Source: Flectonema sp. DT1601
Taxonomy: Eukaryota > Euglenozoa > Diplonemea > Diplonemida > Diplonemidae
Reading direction: 5' to 3'
Assembly: GCA_964019425.1 (NCBI GenBank)
Contig: OZ025807.1
Coordinates: 740,823 to 804,822, forward strand
DNA length: 64,000 nucleotides
Numbering within the stretch: the first letter of the stretch is position 1; every line of letters starts with the position of its first letter. The notes beneath the pieces are model-generated. The model was not told where the DNA came from. It saw only the letters and a program-made list of their open reading frames with translations, and did not search any database. The translations under genes and the position numbers were made by a program. This document shows, in pieces, positions 32,655 through 43,399 of the stretch.

Positions 32655-35600
32655 ATGGATGGCGCTGTCCGCTTTGGAAGTTGTGTTGGCATATACAAGG
32701 GAGGTGACGTAGTTGATTCTGATGAAGAACCCCTGTCCCGTGCTGCTGTTTTTACAAACCCGACAACAGCATCCCCAACGGTGAAGGAATGCGGATTAAA
32801 AGGGAAGAAAAGATTTTATACCCCAGAAGGTAAGGTATACTACTATGATCCAGTTTCTGGGGAATCAACTTGGGAATTGGGTGATGGTGAAGTAGTTATA
32901 TCAAGTAGAGAATCGAGTCTGCGGGGTGTGTCATTTGAAGATTTTATGAACAAAAATAACAATTCCTGTGACAACAGTTTACTAGATGAAGATGAGATGC
33001 CGGGAATATGTTTTGGGGATTTTATTGAGAGAGAGCAGACTAATATGACTTCAGATTCCACAGACATCGATGCTTTCTTAGAACTTCAACTCCAACAGAC
33101 AGAGCAACCCATTAAAAATTCTATTTCTGCACGTCCACCTTCTACCGAAAGCAATACTAGTGATTCCATCCCTTCATACCTCCTTGCGGACATTCCAGAA
33201 CAGGGTATCTCTCTCGATTCAGATGAACACGTAGCGCGGTTTAATCCTTTTCTAAGTAGCGGTAATCAAGAATTTGATGAAGACGAGTTGTTGGGTGCTC
33301 CTAGCAACTCGCCACCAACCAACTACACAACACTTTGTAATAATAATGTTGAGGATGATATTAATTTATTATCAACTGATGAAGACGAAGCGATAGCGGA
33401 ATTAATAAAAGAAGAACATTTATTAACAACTCTTGATACCGACCCGATGGTCACTCCACCAGTCAGACAAAAACCCAAAGTCAATACCCGTCCTTCACGC
33501 GATATCTTACGTGGGAGACACTTTACCCCACATAAGTCTCTAAGTTCTTTGCAAGAAAGCAATGAAATCGATGAGTTATTGGGAACTACAAATGTAAACA
33601 AGAGTGACCCATTACAGGAACTGAGCTTTTCTCCATTAACATCTCGTCCTAGTAATCGAGAAATAGAAGATGACTTGCTTGCTGGTCTAGAACTAACACC
33701 AAAGACACCTGTCACAAATATCGACGCCTTTTCTGAAGCAAGTAATCTCTCCCCTCCAACTCACGTAAAGAAGGCGACTGCGAAGCTAAACATACAACGT
33801 CGAGACTTTGAAGAACAGGTTGCTAAGGAGAAGGCACTCGAAGATGAAAGGAGAGCAGACTTCTTACGCGAACAACAGAAGTTGGAAGAGCAACGTAGAG
33901 AACTACAACTCCTAAAGGAAGAACAAGAAAGACAACGCAGTGAGCTACTACAACAACAACAAGAAAAGGATCAACAGAGTGCTCAACTAGAAGCCCAACA
34001 GAGAGAACTCGAACAACAGAAGCAGAAGTTAAGTGAAGATCAAGAGCGTCAGCAGAATGACTTTCTACTTCAGCAACAGCAATCTGCATTTAAACAACAA
34101 CAACTACTTCATGAGCAACAACAGCAATTTGAAGCCTCCCTCAATACGGAGCGACAGCAACTACTTGAGGAACGAGAAAAAAGTCGACAATCTGACTTGA
34201 TGAAGCAGCAGCAAATGCAAGCGCAGATAGCAGCCAAGCAAAAGGAACTCTCTTCACAAGAGAAGATGCTTAAGGTACACCAACAAGAGTTTGTTAAGAA
34301 GCTTGAGAGTGACAAGGAAATAGCAGACAGACAGTACAAACAACAGCAACATGAGATTGAATGTCTAAAGAAGGCTCAGCGTGAGGAACACGATCGCGTC
34401 CGAGTAGAGCTTGCGAAGCAACAACAGCAACTTATTAACGATAAGAAGAATATTACTGATAGACAGAAACAGTTAGTTGAACAACAGCAATCTCAGGAAA
34501 TGGTTTATGTAGCTAGACAGAATGAACTTAAAGATCAACAAATTAAAATAGACAACGAGAGGATTGCACTACAACAACAACAACAATCTAATCCTGATCA
34601 TCAACAGTTAGAGTCAGATCTACTTGCTAAGGAATCTGAACTAAAACAACAACAAAATATATTGCAATCAGAGCAACAAGAAACTGTTCGTCGTACTCAA
34701 CTTCTTCAAGAAGAACTTGACAGTGAGAGTTCTCAGCATCAAATAACCGCCAGTCGACTTCAGGAAGTGGAGTTAGAACAAGAGAGACAATCTCAAGAAC
34801 TTGTTGCCATCTCACCTGAACAATCACGTCCACGTTCTCCAGTTGTTCGAAAAAAGCCTCCACCACATGCGATTCTTTCTGACACTGACACTTCTTTCTA
34901 CGCCTACCGCCAACGTATTCGCAAAGAGTTGGCCTTGAAAAATCCTCCAGTTGAAAAGATAATTCCTGAAAAACCAAAAACACCAATAAAATGTATCGTT
35001 AAGAAACTTGGTGGAAAGTTAGGAAAGGAATGGAACAAACGACAAATGATCATACAGGACTCTGGTGTGGTACTTCATGATGAAGGGTTTGGTGGAGGTA
35101 ATCGAAAGTATCTCGGAATGCAAAGTATAAAAAAGATCACTCAACATCCAACAGACGAAACCATCTTACAAATAATATCATCAACGTCAGTGAAGCCAAC
35201 ATCTTTAAGAATGTCACCAACAGAGTGTGCAAGCCTCGTAAAAGTATTAACTTTGTTACGAAGGCTGTACTCACCAACACGATTCGATGCGATTACTGAA
35301 TTCGGTAAAACAGCAACTCACTGGCCTGCAATTAAAGGTTTTTACTGCTATAAACTTCACAGTAGTTTTTCTTCGAAGAGTTGGATTCCAAAATATATCC
35401 AAAGTGATGGAATCACAATTTCAATGGCCAAGAGAAAAGGCGGAGATGCCGAACGCAGCTTCAGAGCACAAAATATACAGTACTGTGGGTTACCTGAAGA
35501 TAGCGAAGTATGTGAAGCAGAACCACAATTCTTATCAAAGTCTGCACTTGTTATTCAGGTCGAGGATAAGAATTTGTACCTATCGTTTGAATCAATGAAA

Positions 35601-37025
35601 GACAGAGATAAATATTTAGAATTCATAAACGACGCGATATTCCAAACTGACGACAGTACTAAGGTACCAATATCATCCGTTGCGAAGAATGAAAAACGAA
35701 AAGCTTTAGACGCAGCTGCCAACTGGATGTCAAAGAATTGGAGTGACTCTCAATGGAAGACATGGGAATGTGATGCTCTCGACAAATGGAGTGATGATGT
35801 AGTTTATGATATCGCTCTTTACACTGACACTATTGAAGAGCCATTCATATCCGATGGTGAAGACGAAACAGACTGGCCAAAGAAGCAACCGTCAAAACAA
35901 AAGAAACCTCTTCGTAGTAGTACTGTTCTGACTTCTGTACCATACAAAAAGAATAATAAAGGTAAGCTTGGAATCCCTCTTACAAAGACGTCTGAGATTA
36001 GAGTTGCTCAATTTCCTAGTGAGGGTGAAGAAAGAGATCAATGTGGAATAAGAATACCTTCGGGAAGTCATATCACTGCTATCGGACCTTACAAATCATC
36101 TATCTCAACGGTAAGTGAATATGAGTCTGCTTTAGAACGTCATCCCGCTGAGGGAGAAATCCATTATTACCCTCCTCCAGTTGGGGAAGAATACTTCGAC
36201 TCATCTGATTACAATACAATCCTTGGCTGTCCAGTAATATTAGGGAAGAAAGCACCATCTCCAATGCCTGCTTGCTTAGAACTAACACCAGAAGAGGTAC
36301 GAGACCATCTCAGAAAAGAAAGACAAAAAAAGAGATGTGAAGAAGATGATTTACACAAAGAACGGCAATTTAAAAGACAGCAAACAGCTGATGAGGCCAC
36401 CGAGCGACTCGACGCAGCTGCAGCGAAAGCTTCGTTTGTAGCTCACGCAGCGAAAGGTGCTGTTCTTGGAGCATTGCGTCGTGGCAAACAAAAGGCTTCT
36501 GATAAATTAAGAGAGACGCTGATGTATCAAATTACTAAAAGATACTCTGAAAGATTTTCAGAACTGCAATCTTCGTTTGAATCGAATCCCTTATGTAATT
36601 ATAAATGTACAATAAACCTTCAAGGATACAACGGATTTGATCAACGCACACAAGATTCCCACGTCTTACTAACCCCCACTCACATTTGTTATTGTAGTGG
36701 TGGAAAAGCAACTGAAAAGTTCAGAGGATGGATTCCCCTTACTGATGTGGTCAGTATTCAATATGGTAAGAAGGTTCACAGTGAAGATATGTTGGCAGAA
36801 TATATCACAATAGACTGGACCATTCATGATACTGCTGGTTCAGATTGTCTTCAAATATATACAAATAATAATCATCGTTATGATTTTATTAAGATTAGAG
36901 TAATCAACATCGAGAAGAAAGAATCAATTCAAGGTGTTGATGCGATCGATGGACTGTTTTCATATGTTGATAACGCATGGAGGGATTTAGTTCCGGATCC
37001 GGAGTATACATATGATGACTACTAA
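32655..37025 (+). CDS. Large WW-coiled-coil-PH multidomain protein, 1456 aa
   Basis: Near the N-terminus (about 52-76) KRFYTPEGKVYYYDPVSGES-TWE matches a WW domain, with the first Trp replaced, so ligand binding may differ. Residues 80-370 are acidic and Ser-rich. About 375-725 is a Gln/Glu-rich coiled coil of several hundred residues. A PH-like domain follows (about 775-870; KKLGGKLGKEWNKRQMIIQD), then a second (about 890-995; GFYCYKLHSSFSSKSWIPKY). A Lys-rich helix (about 1240-1300) precedes a C-terminal PH/GRAM-like domain (about 1310-1420; CTINLQGYNGFDQRTQDSHV). The plan suggests a membrane- or cytoskeleton-associated scaffold that binds phosphoinositides and proline-rich partners. No known family name is recognised. 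The ATG at 32655 is chosen because an acceptor-like CACAG lies just upstream. Confidence 0.8.
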   Translation: MDGAVRFGSCVGIYKGGDVVDSDEEPLSRAAVFTNPTTASPTVKECGLKGKKRFYTPEGKVYYYDPVSGESTWELGDGEVVISSRESSLRGVSFEDFMNKNNNSCDNSLLDEDEMPGICFGDFIEREQTNMTSDSTDIDAFLELQLQQTEQPIKNSISARPPSTESNTSDSIPSYLLADIPEQGISLDSDEHVARFNPFLSSGNQEFDEDELLGAPSNSPPTNYTTLCNNNVEDDINLLSTDEDEAIAELIKEEHLLTTLDTDPMVTPPVRQKPKVNTRPSRDILRGRHFTPHKSLSSLQESNEIDELLGTTNVNKSDPLQELSFSPLTSRPSNREIEDDLLAGLELTPKTPVTNIDAFSEASNLSPPTHVKKATAKLNIQRRDFEEQVAKEKALEDERRADFLREQQKLEEQRRELQLLKEEQERQRSELLQQQQEKDQQSAQLEAQQRELEQQKQKLSEDQERQQNDFLLQQQQSAFKQQQLLHEQQQQFEASLNTERQQLLEEREKSRQSDLMKQQQMQAQIAAKQKELSSQEKMLKVHQQEFVKKLESDKEIADRQYKQQQHEIECLKKAQREEHDRVRVELAKQQQQLINDKKNITDRQKQLVEQQQSQEMVYVARQNELKDQQIKIDNERIALQQQQQSNPDHQQLESDLLAKESELKQQQNILQSEQQETVRRTQLLQEELDSESSQHQITASRLQEVELEQERQSQELVAISPEQSRPRSPVVRKKPPPHAILSDTDTSFYAYRQRIRKELALKNPPVEKIIPEKPKTPIKCIVKKLGGKLGKEWNKRQMIIQDSGVVLHDEGFGGGNRKYLGMQSIKKITQHPTDETILQIISSTSVKPTSLRMSPTECASLVKVLTLLRRLYSPTRFDAITEFGKTATHWPAIKGFYCYKLHSSFSSKSWIPKYIQSDGITISMAKRKGGDAERSFRAQNIQYCGLPEDSEVCEAEPQFLSKSALVIQVEDKNLYLSFESMKDRDKYLEFINDAIFQTDDSTKVPISSVAKNEKRKALDAAANWMSKNWSDSQWKTWECDALDKWSDDVVYDIALYTDTIEEPFISDGEDETDWPKKQPSKQKKPLRSSTVLTSVPYKKNNKGKLGIPLTKTSEIRVAQFPSEGEERDQCGIRIPSGSHITAIGPYKSSISTVSEYESALERHPAEGEIHYYPPPVGEEYFDSSDYNTILGCPVILGKKAPSPMPACLELTPEEVRDHLRKERQKKRCEEDDLHKERQFKRQQTADEATERLDAAAAKASFVAHAAKGAVLGALRRGKQKASDKLRETLMYQITKRYSERFSELQSSFESNPLCNYKCTINLQGYNGFDQRTQDSHVLLTPTHICYCSGGKATEKFRGWIPLTDVVSIQYGKKVHSEDMLAEYITIDWTIHDTAGSDCLQIYTNNNHRYDFIKIRVINIEKKESIQGVDAIDGLFSYVDNAWRDLVPDPEYTYDDY

Positions 37026-37501
37026 CATGTTTTAACCAACTGACTGATATTTAACTATTTCATTTGATTCACTCTTTGATGAGTTGAACACAACTATGTT
37101 AAGTTGTTGTTTACTCTTTTTTTTTTTTTTTGAATTCTGTTTTCCGCTCCGATATAAGCCTAGTATCACTGAGCTGGAGTGAGAATATGAATGCCAAAAA
37201 AAAAATAAAAATAAAAATAAAAGGCTCTTTTAAGGTTCACCAACACAACGATAATCAATGATCTGTTTCTTTTTTTTTTGACTATTTCTCTTCGCAATCT
37301 CGATTTAATTTTTTTGTTTTATATGTCTATCTGTTTTTATTATTATTTAGAATGCTCTTGACCTCTCCAAGGTTCATCCTTTACCCTTTAATTTTTTCGT
37401 ATCTTACATACACGTCTTTCTGTAGAAGACGAAGGCAATAGAGCGCTGACTTGTCCGTGTGATTTCTTTAGAATCGGAATCGGTGAGTCTTTTTTTTGCT
37501 C

Positions 37502-37533
<32 letters not shown>

Positions 37534-37665
37534 AGATTTGCGCGTCAACATCACATCAATCACTTGTTGTGAATTATTTCGGTTTAACCCGTTTTTTTTT
37601 TTTTAAATATTAAATATGTTTGTGATGCTGGTTAAGCCTATTTTTTTCATACAGAGTGAGGAAAG
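37026..37665 (+). other. Spacer upstream of the coiled-coil/helical-repeat gene
   Basis: The spacer has A/T homopolymers (A-run of about 30 at about 37502) and no gene. TTTCATACAG ends at 37654, 11 nt before the ATG. Confidence 0.4.
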
Positions 37666-40356
37666 ATGCCCCGTCCTCTTGGGATCAGAAATTTATCTCT
37701 GAATAAATGGCGGGCCTCCACAAGTTCGGAAGATGAGATTATGCCACTGCTGAAATTAGTATCAACGAATAAGTCCAAAACAGTATCAGCAGTTGTGGAA
37801 CATCAGCTTTATAAAATAGCATCCCAAATGGGAGTTTTACAAGAAAAGCTAATGACGCAAGAAGAAAATCGTCGCAAGCTCCTTAAAGCAGCAATGGCTG
37901 AGTCGGATCGCAGATTCAAAGAAGCTGAAGAAATTCGACACCGAGAAGAAGAAGAAAGACTTGCAAGACTTCGCGAAAGGGAAGCACAACTCGAAATTGA
38001 ACGCAAGCGTCGAGAAGAAGAACGTCGCCTTCGATCAGAAGCCGATGAGGTCAGAAGAATAGAAATGAGTAAAGAAGTAACACAGCGCCTTGAAGCTCAA
38101 CATGACCCTGAAAAGGAAAAGGAAATGATGCAACTCGACGCACAAGAACGTGAACAGAAAGACAAGCTAATGGAAGATTACAAGAGAGTAGCAGAAGAAA
38201 AGCAGCGATCTCGAGAAGAAGAAACTAAAAAGGCCAAAGCAGATCGTGAAGCTCTACTCGCATCATCAACACAAAGTAGTTGGAAAGATGATGAGGACGT
38301 TTCATTTGATGATACGACTGCTAATGATGACATGAGTTGGGGTAAAGTTCCTAAATCAATCACTAAGATGTTTGAGCAACCAACAACAGCTACTGTAGTT
38401 GAACGACCACCAATAAAAGAAGAAGTAGACATCTCTTTACACGATGACCATTCAACAGATATCATTGAGGAAACTCTACCTGTCTTTGGAAGTGATAAAT
38501 GGGAAGCAGCGCCATCAGACACCTCTACTGATATCATTCTCGGATCTGTTGACTTTTCCATCATTCTTGAGAAATCATCTGACATTAGTGTTCCAACAGG
38601 AACTGGTAATTTACGAGAACTTGAACACGTTGAGAAAAGAGTTGGACGTCATCGTTCTAACTCTGAAAGCTACAGCAGTCTACTTGGAGGAAGTAGAAAG
38701 CGCCGTACTGTTAGTCAATGGTTAGAAGAACTTACTTCAAAAGATGATATAAATAATGTTCTTAAGAGAGTTAAATTTGAACGAGTAGGAATTTATGATT
38801 TCTTTAAACAGTTGGTGAGGAGAAAAACAAAATTAACGGATGCCCAACTCAGTGTTGTCATTCGCTCAACGGCAGCTGAACAGAGTGGGAGATCTACGTG
38901 GAATTCTATCGCGGCTGAGATCTTTGAGCACATTACTATTTTAGCGAAACCCAGACAGGGACTCAGCAGCTATCCATTGTCGTTGGTTTCCTTGTTTCAA
39001 TTTCTTGTCGGAAATCCTGAACTCGGAGAACACTATTGGGGGAAAATAAAAGACAGCGATCCTCCTGAGAATGTCATTCTTGCTGCTGTTGAATCAATTT
39101 CTTCGGTGTTTACCCCTCCACTGTTTAAGGGAAAAAGTTCTGGATTCAAAATGAGCAACCCTGTTAAAGAAGCTGCGCAAGTATCACTTGCTGGCTCGCT
39201 ATTTAAATTATACCTCGATCATTATTTTGTTATGGAAGAGATCGACATAAGTGACGTGTGTAAATTAACTTTATTTTCTGTCATCTGGAAGGACGTGTTT
39301 AACGAAAGCGAACCCTGTTTCCACTTATTAATATTTAATAATAAATAATTAAAATTAAAAAAAAAAAAAAAAACAGCCAATTAAAAGATCTGGTGCAGGA
39401 GTCAAACTGCACATCCAACAACTACAACGATCCACTGTTAACTTAATGATGGGTTATATTCGACAAAATAGATTTACTGAGGTTTGTAGAGGGTTTACTT
39501 TACGCAAACTGAAAAATAAAAAAAATAAAATAAATAACAACAACAGGTTGACGACCTTTGGAAAGCTGTCCGCAGTATGATAGGACCCACAGTACGCAGT
39601 ATCTACTTAAAAAGATTTGTTTTCGATCCAGAAGCAGATCCTTACCAGGCAAAGAATCACTGCATGGCAATAGATGAAAACTTACGAAGCGATGCTGACT
39701 TTAAGTTAGTAATCAAAGCTTTTGCGTCTAAGGGAAACGCAGAAGCAGCAGAAGAAATATACGACCTTAGAAGTGATACAAGTGACCACATAAAGACTTT
39801 GTTTTTAATGGAAATGGTAACAGCATATGAGAAGAGTGCGATTGAAAATGGAAAAGACGCAGCAGAGAGAGTTGAATTATTTATTACGGGATGGATTAGT
39901 TTGTTTTCTCGATTAAAAAAACTGAAAGACAACAAAATTAGTTTAGCTACTTCATCATTTTATAAAATATCCCTATCAGTAATAACACGATTCTACGTGG
40001 GACCAGCAGACATAAGTCACGATGAGTCTTGTGTTGTCTCAAACAGAAAACTACTTGAATTATCGGACTCCATCCGCGAAATCAACGGCTTCACTGGTCA
40101 TGAAAAACGACTACCACAAAAAGTCTGTAATTATTTGCTTGATCTTTATATCAAAGCTATTGATGAAGATAGAGCTAATTCACTTATGGGATGTATTGAT
40201 ATTGATAATGAACCGATGCACATTAAACCAATAAAGAAAAGGCTGCTATTACTTTATAAAGCCAGGTATTTTCAAACCAAGCGAACACAACCAGCTGTGG
40301 AAGAGGAAGAACCACCAATTGCACCTGACAGCATACCAACACCAGCATCTGCGTAG
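37666..40356 (+). CDS. Three-exon coiled-coil and helical-repeat protein, about 834 aa, unknown
   Basis: Exons are 37666-39255, 39377-39481 and 39547-40356, with introns of 121 and 65 nt (donors GTGTGT, GTTTGT; acceptors AAACAG, CAACAG) that keep phase 0 throughout. Without splicing the first frame would run into A/T-rich intron sequence and stop at 39348. The product has a charged coiled coil (about 75-200; HREEEERLARLREREAQLEI), an acidic Ser/Asp linker (200-320) and an all-helical C-terminal half. Within the latter, FKLVIKAFASKGNAEAAEEIY (about 610, quoted as adjoining parts) resembles one TPR/PPR hairpin. The order coiled coil then alpha-solenoid is reminiscent of Gle1-type proteins, but I see no diagnostic motif, so I leave the function open. 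The first-exon donor is the least certain point. Confidence 0.65.
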
Positions 40357-40651
40357 TTGCAGTAGCCAGTTGGCGGCACAAAAGAAGTTCTCGTTGAAAA
40401 TAAGGTTGTTCTACTGATAGCGTTTTACCGTCCCGAGGAAGTGTTTTTAGAAACCTTTCTATTCGTTTTATCGTATTCGTTATTCTCTATTTGGTGATTT
40501 AACATTATTATTGTCTTGTTGTTTTGAGTTATTTTGTTTTTTTATTTTAAACAGGTCAATACACACACGATAGAGGAAAGCAAGTTTTGAATAATTTCTA
40601 TTTAGTCTTATTGGAGATCATCATTATTTTTAAACTAAAGGTTGTCGCACG

Positions 40652-41029
40652 ATGCTACTGCGGTGCAGGCCGTTGTTTTCAGCTGCTGCACGGCAAGCTA
40701 AACCAACAGAAATGTCATTGCGAGCAGCACTTTCTTGTTGTGTGCGAGATGGATCGGGGAAGGAAGCAGAAGGGTTAGTAGTCGCTATGGAGAGATTCTC
40801 ACACACAGTCGATTTGAAATCAATGAGTTGCGTTCTAGCTGCATATGCTCAAGCTGGAGATGCAACAGGCGTTACGTCAGCGAGTCAGCAAATAAACACA
40901 AGATTTGGTGAGGGAGCTGTCCAAGAATCCCTTCCACTAGTACGACCTATACTAGAGCGCGCTCGCAACAGAAGCGGTGATGAAAAACGTTTTGAACTTG
41001 CAATTGAACTAATTAGTAAGTGTAGGTAG
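40652..41029 (+). CDS. Small PPR-like, probably mitochondrial protein, 125 aa
   Basis: The N-terminus MLLRCRPLFSAAARQAKP is basic, Ser/Ala-rich and lacks acids, as in mitochondrial targeting sequences. The body has one pentatricopeptide-like pair of helices (DLKSMSCVLAAYAQAGDATG), with a weaker one before it (MSLRAALSCCVRDGSGKEAE). PPR proteins bind organellar RNA, but a protein with only about two units may be a fragment or use a second exon. A GTAAGT at 41016 would be a canonical donor, yet it differs from the GTWTG donors used elsewhere in the window, so I keep the single-exon model ending at TAG 41029. Confidence 0.55.
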   Translation: MLLRCRPLFSAAARQAKPTEMSLRAALSCCVRDGSGKEAEGLVVAMERFSHTVDLKSMSCVLAAYAQAGDATGVTSASQQINTRFGEGAVQESLPLVRPILERARNRSGDEKRFELAIELISKCR

Positions 41030-41205
41030 GTATCAAAAGTAAAAATATATAAATTATAGAGAGGACAACAGTTGACTCCTCCCTTTCAACTAATAGGATG
41101 TGTACTAGCTTTTTTATAATAAAAAATTAGTTATATAGTGCAACTGGTATAAAAAAAACACGAATTCTAATTTAACTCTTAAAACAGTTTTTTACTTATA
41201 AAACT

Positions 41206-41739
41206 ATGCTCAGCCTCAAAGCACATCTTCTACGTCAGACATCGACGCCGTTTCTGGCGCTGTGGACTTTGTTTCTGTGGTGGGCGTTCGTAATGATAAC
41301 ACACTCAGCATGGAACTGCGGTGGATGCATTTCAAAAAGTTTAGGTGTCTCTGGTATCGTCGGCCTTGGTTTAAATGCGAACGGATACGCCGCCTCTGGA
41401 CGTGACAGTATTAAGGAATACGTTCTCAAAGGTCCCTTTTCGGTGGCAAGGTTCTTTTTAATTCCTTTTTGTGTAGCATCATACTCCGCTGTTGCGAACG
41501 TAAAGAAAGATAACTTTACATACCTATTCCCGCATGATGGACCAGAGAAGTTAACATACAGCGGTCTTGGTGTTATTATACTGGTTGTGTTTTTAACTTC
41601 GGCAGTTATTTTAAGAAAATGCGTTCTAGAAAAGAACTGCGAGGATACACTATGTAGCTCGTTATCTGTTACTAGTCTGGAAGAAAAGGACGGAAAAGCC
41701 TCGAATGATGATCTACACTACGTATCTATTGCTCAGTAG
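41206..41739 (+). CDS. Membrane protein, 177 aa, unknown
   Basis: Three hydrophobic stretches are visible: about 13-33 (TPFLALWTLFLWWAFVMI, possibly a signal anchor), about 75-96 (FSVARFFLIPFCVASYSAVA) and about 118-140 (YSGLGVIILVVFLTSAVIL). The loop between the first two is Gly/Ser-rich with a CGGC pair. The C-terminal 40 residues are hydrophilic (LEEKDGKASNDDLHYVSIAQ) and contain a Tyr-based YVSI that could be a sorting signal. No family is recognised. An acceptor-like AAAACAG ends at 41187, 18 nt before the ATG. Single exon, TAG stop. Confidence 0.65.
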   Translation: MLSLKAHLLRQTSTPFLALWTLFLWWAFVMITHSAWNCGGCISKSLGVSGIVGLGLNANGYAASGRDSIKEYVLKGPFSVARFFLIPFCVASYSAVANVKKDNFTYLFPHDGPEKLTYSGLGVIILVVFLTSAVILRKCVLEKNCEDTLCSSLSVTSLEEKDGKASNDDLHYVSIAQ

Positions 41740-42661
41740 TGAAGTTCTTTTGTTGTAATTTCAATTACTTTAGGTTACGACATGACTGCTGCAAGCCTTC
41801 TGGTAAATAATTGGAAAGTTGGGATCGTACATTTCACCTTTCGTACGGAGGACAAAAAATTTATTTTTTCACCCCCCCCCGTTTTTCTTAATTTAGAAAA
41901 TCTCCCTGGGTTCAAAATTTTATTATTTTGTCTGTGATCTATCTTCAAAAAAAGCACTTTTTTTTTTCCCCCCTCAAAAAAATAAAACTATTTAATTGAG
42001 GAGTGCTTTGGGTAATGACCTGCCCGTGTTTCTCGTTGTATTGTTGATTGTGCTATTATATCAAACGATGTTGATAAAAATAACCTGCATCACATGATTT
42101 AGTACTAATTTCCCTCTCCACTTTATCGTTTTATTGTTTTTTTTTTGTTTATTTTCGCACTTACTTTATGTTAGTAGCTCTGGATAAAGCAACTCAAAAA
42201 AGGGTTGGGGGACAATGCGGTGATGACCCTCAGGTAAATGAATCTCGGGCCCACTGCAGCTGTCTCTGTTGTATTAAGTTTCTTATCAAGTTTTGTTAAT
42301 TTCCTTTTTTTTCTTTTTTTTTTTTTTCCCCTTCTGCCACTCTTCTGTTTTTTTTGTGAGTGTTGCCTGATAAAATTAATTCAACGCAAGTTAATTAATT
42401 TTTAGTTATTTTTTTTTTTTCTTTCTTCTTCTCCCCTCGCGCTTATTACTTATTTTAAGAAGCCGATATAAGACAAGTCGTCATTGACTTGCTGTTATTT
42501 TTGAATTTAAAAAATTCCTTTTTCCTCTCCCTATTTAATAACTGACTTCTACGTGTTTCAATTTAATAACCTTATTTTTATATTGTCGCCCAATGATGTT
42601 TCTTACGTTCAGTCTTACTGTTGTAGTTCTGTCTTATTATGTATTTGTCGTGATGTATTGT

Positions 42662-42714
42662 GTTTTCAACCCAATTCGGGGCCATTTTAGTGGCACCGAA
42701 TCATGGTTGAAAAC
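42662..42714. other. Long imperfect hairpin (candidate structured RNA)
   Basis: Arms GTTTTCAACC/GGTTGAAAAC, ATTCGG/CCGAAT and GCCA/TGGC pair in nested order, separated by one- to three-base bulges, around the loop TTTTAG. That is 20 base pairs in 53 nt in otherwise A/T-rich DNA. No T-run terminator follows immediately. It could be a small RNA precursor, a 3'-UTR structure or a cruciform-prone repeat. Confidence 0.5.
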
Positions 42715-42777
42715 TTAATTACCTCACTGGTGTTATTCTTTTTTGACTAATTCGCTCCCCAAGTAACGATAAACTGG

Positions 42778-42861
42778 GTGGCGTAGCGTGACGGACACCT
42801 GCCTGTGTTTGGTGTCTTAGGCTGGAAAAAACATTACTGCGTTTCGACGTCTGGCAGTAAT
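42778..42861 (+). other. tRNA-like or SINE-like structure with A- and B-box resemblance
   Basis: TGGCGTAGCGTGACGG (42779-42794) resembles a Pol III A box. GACACC/GGTGTC (42794-42799 with 42811-42816) makes a stem with an 11-nt loop. ATTACTGC/GCAGTAAT (42833-42840 with 42854-42861) encloses GTTTCGAC, like a B box. There is no acceptor stem or 7-nt anticodon loop, so this is not a functional tRNA. It may be a tRNA-derived repeat relic. Confidence 0.25.
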
Positions 42862-42995
42862 TCTTCATAATTAGTTGTAGTGAAGATCTACTCTTACTTA
42901 AAACTGATAACTTTGGAATGCTAACGCGATGTTACTTCAGCACAGGGTGCATTACTTTTTTTATTTTAGTTATTTACTAACGGTTTAAACCACTT

Positions 42996-43029
42996 GTTTG
43001 ATGGTACGTTGCAAGAGGTACTATCAAAC
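42996..43029. other. Short hairpin
   Basis: GTTTGATGGTAC pairs with GGTACTATCAAAC (one G-T wobble) around a short loop. The function is unknown. Confidence 0.35.
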
Positions 43030-43399
43030 ATGTGATGATCATGTTACATAAAAACAAGCTTGGCAAGGTAGTCTTCTCTGAGGTGTCCTCATGAAGACAA
43101 TATTATAACCGGAAGCCGACTACTGCGTTTATGTCATCCGACCAACTAACGGTGTCTATTTTTCAGAGTGGAAACTGTGAATAACTGTCTTTCACTTTTC
43201 TTTTTCCCAGTGAAAATGTGAAAACTGTTGTTTGTCAATTCAAGAATGACCACAACTACTTTGATACTTTCATCAATGTGTGTTGCTGTATTGACAATTA
43301 TCGGATTTGTTGGGTCATCGTTTTCTTAACAAAAATACGATGAAAATAGTTCTTTATTCAACCTTTGATAAAGATTACTCATTACAGAAACAGAATAAC

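Larger units (their letters stand above)
41740..43399 (+). other. 1.6-kb spacer with hairpins upstream of the GH26-like gene
   Basis: No coding gene is supported. The spacer holds three strong inverted repeats, described separately (42662-42714, the tRNA-like 42778-42861 and 42996-43029). A short frame at 43246 reads like a signal peptide (MTTTTLILSSMCVAVLTIIG) and then stops. It could be a first exon of the GH26-like gene, but I found no consensus donor. Confidence 0.45.

Noticed and set aside
37666-40356. Identification as the mRNA-export factor Gle1
   Set aside because: The coiled coil followed by helical repeats is suggestive, but no diagnostic motif of the Gle1 domain was seen.
41016-41110. 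Second exon for the PPR-like gene using GTAAGT at 41016
   Set aside because: Donor type not used elsewhere in the window and the extra peptide has no PPR pattern.
32360-42030. Repeated CTGCCCGTGTT at about 32366 and 42022
   Set aside because: Only about 11 shared bases with no similar surroundings; likely chance.
43246-43330. Separate signal-peptide exon for the GH26-like gene
   Set aside because: The frame stops after 27 codons and no GTWTG donor links it to the next exon; kept only as a possibility.
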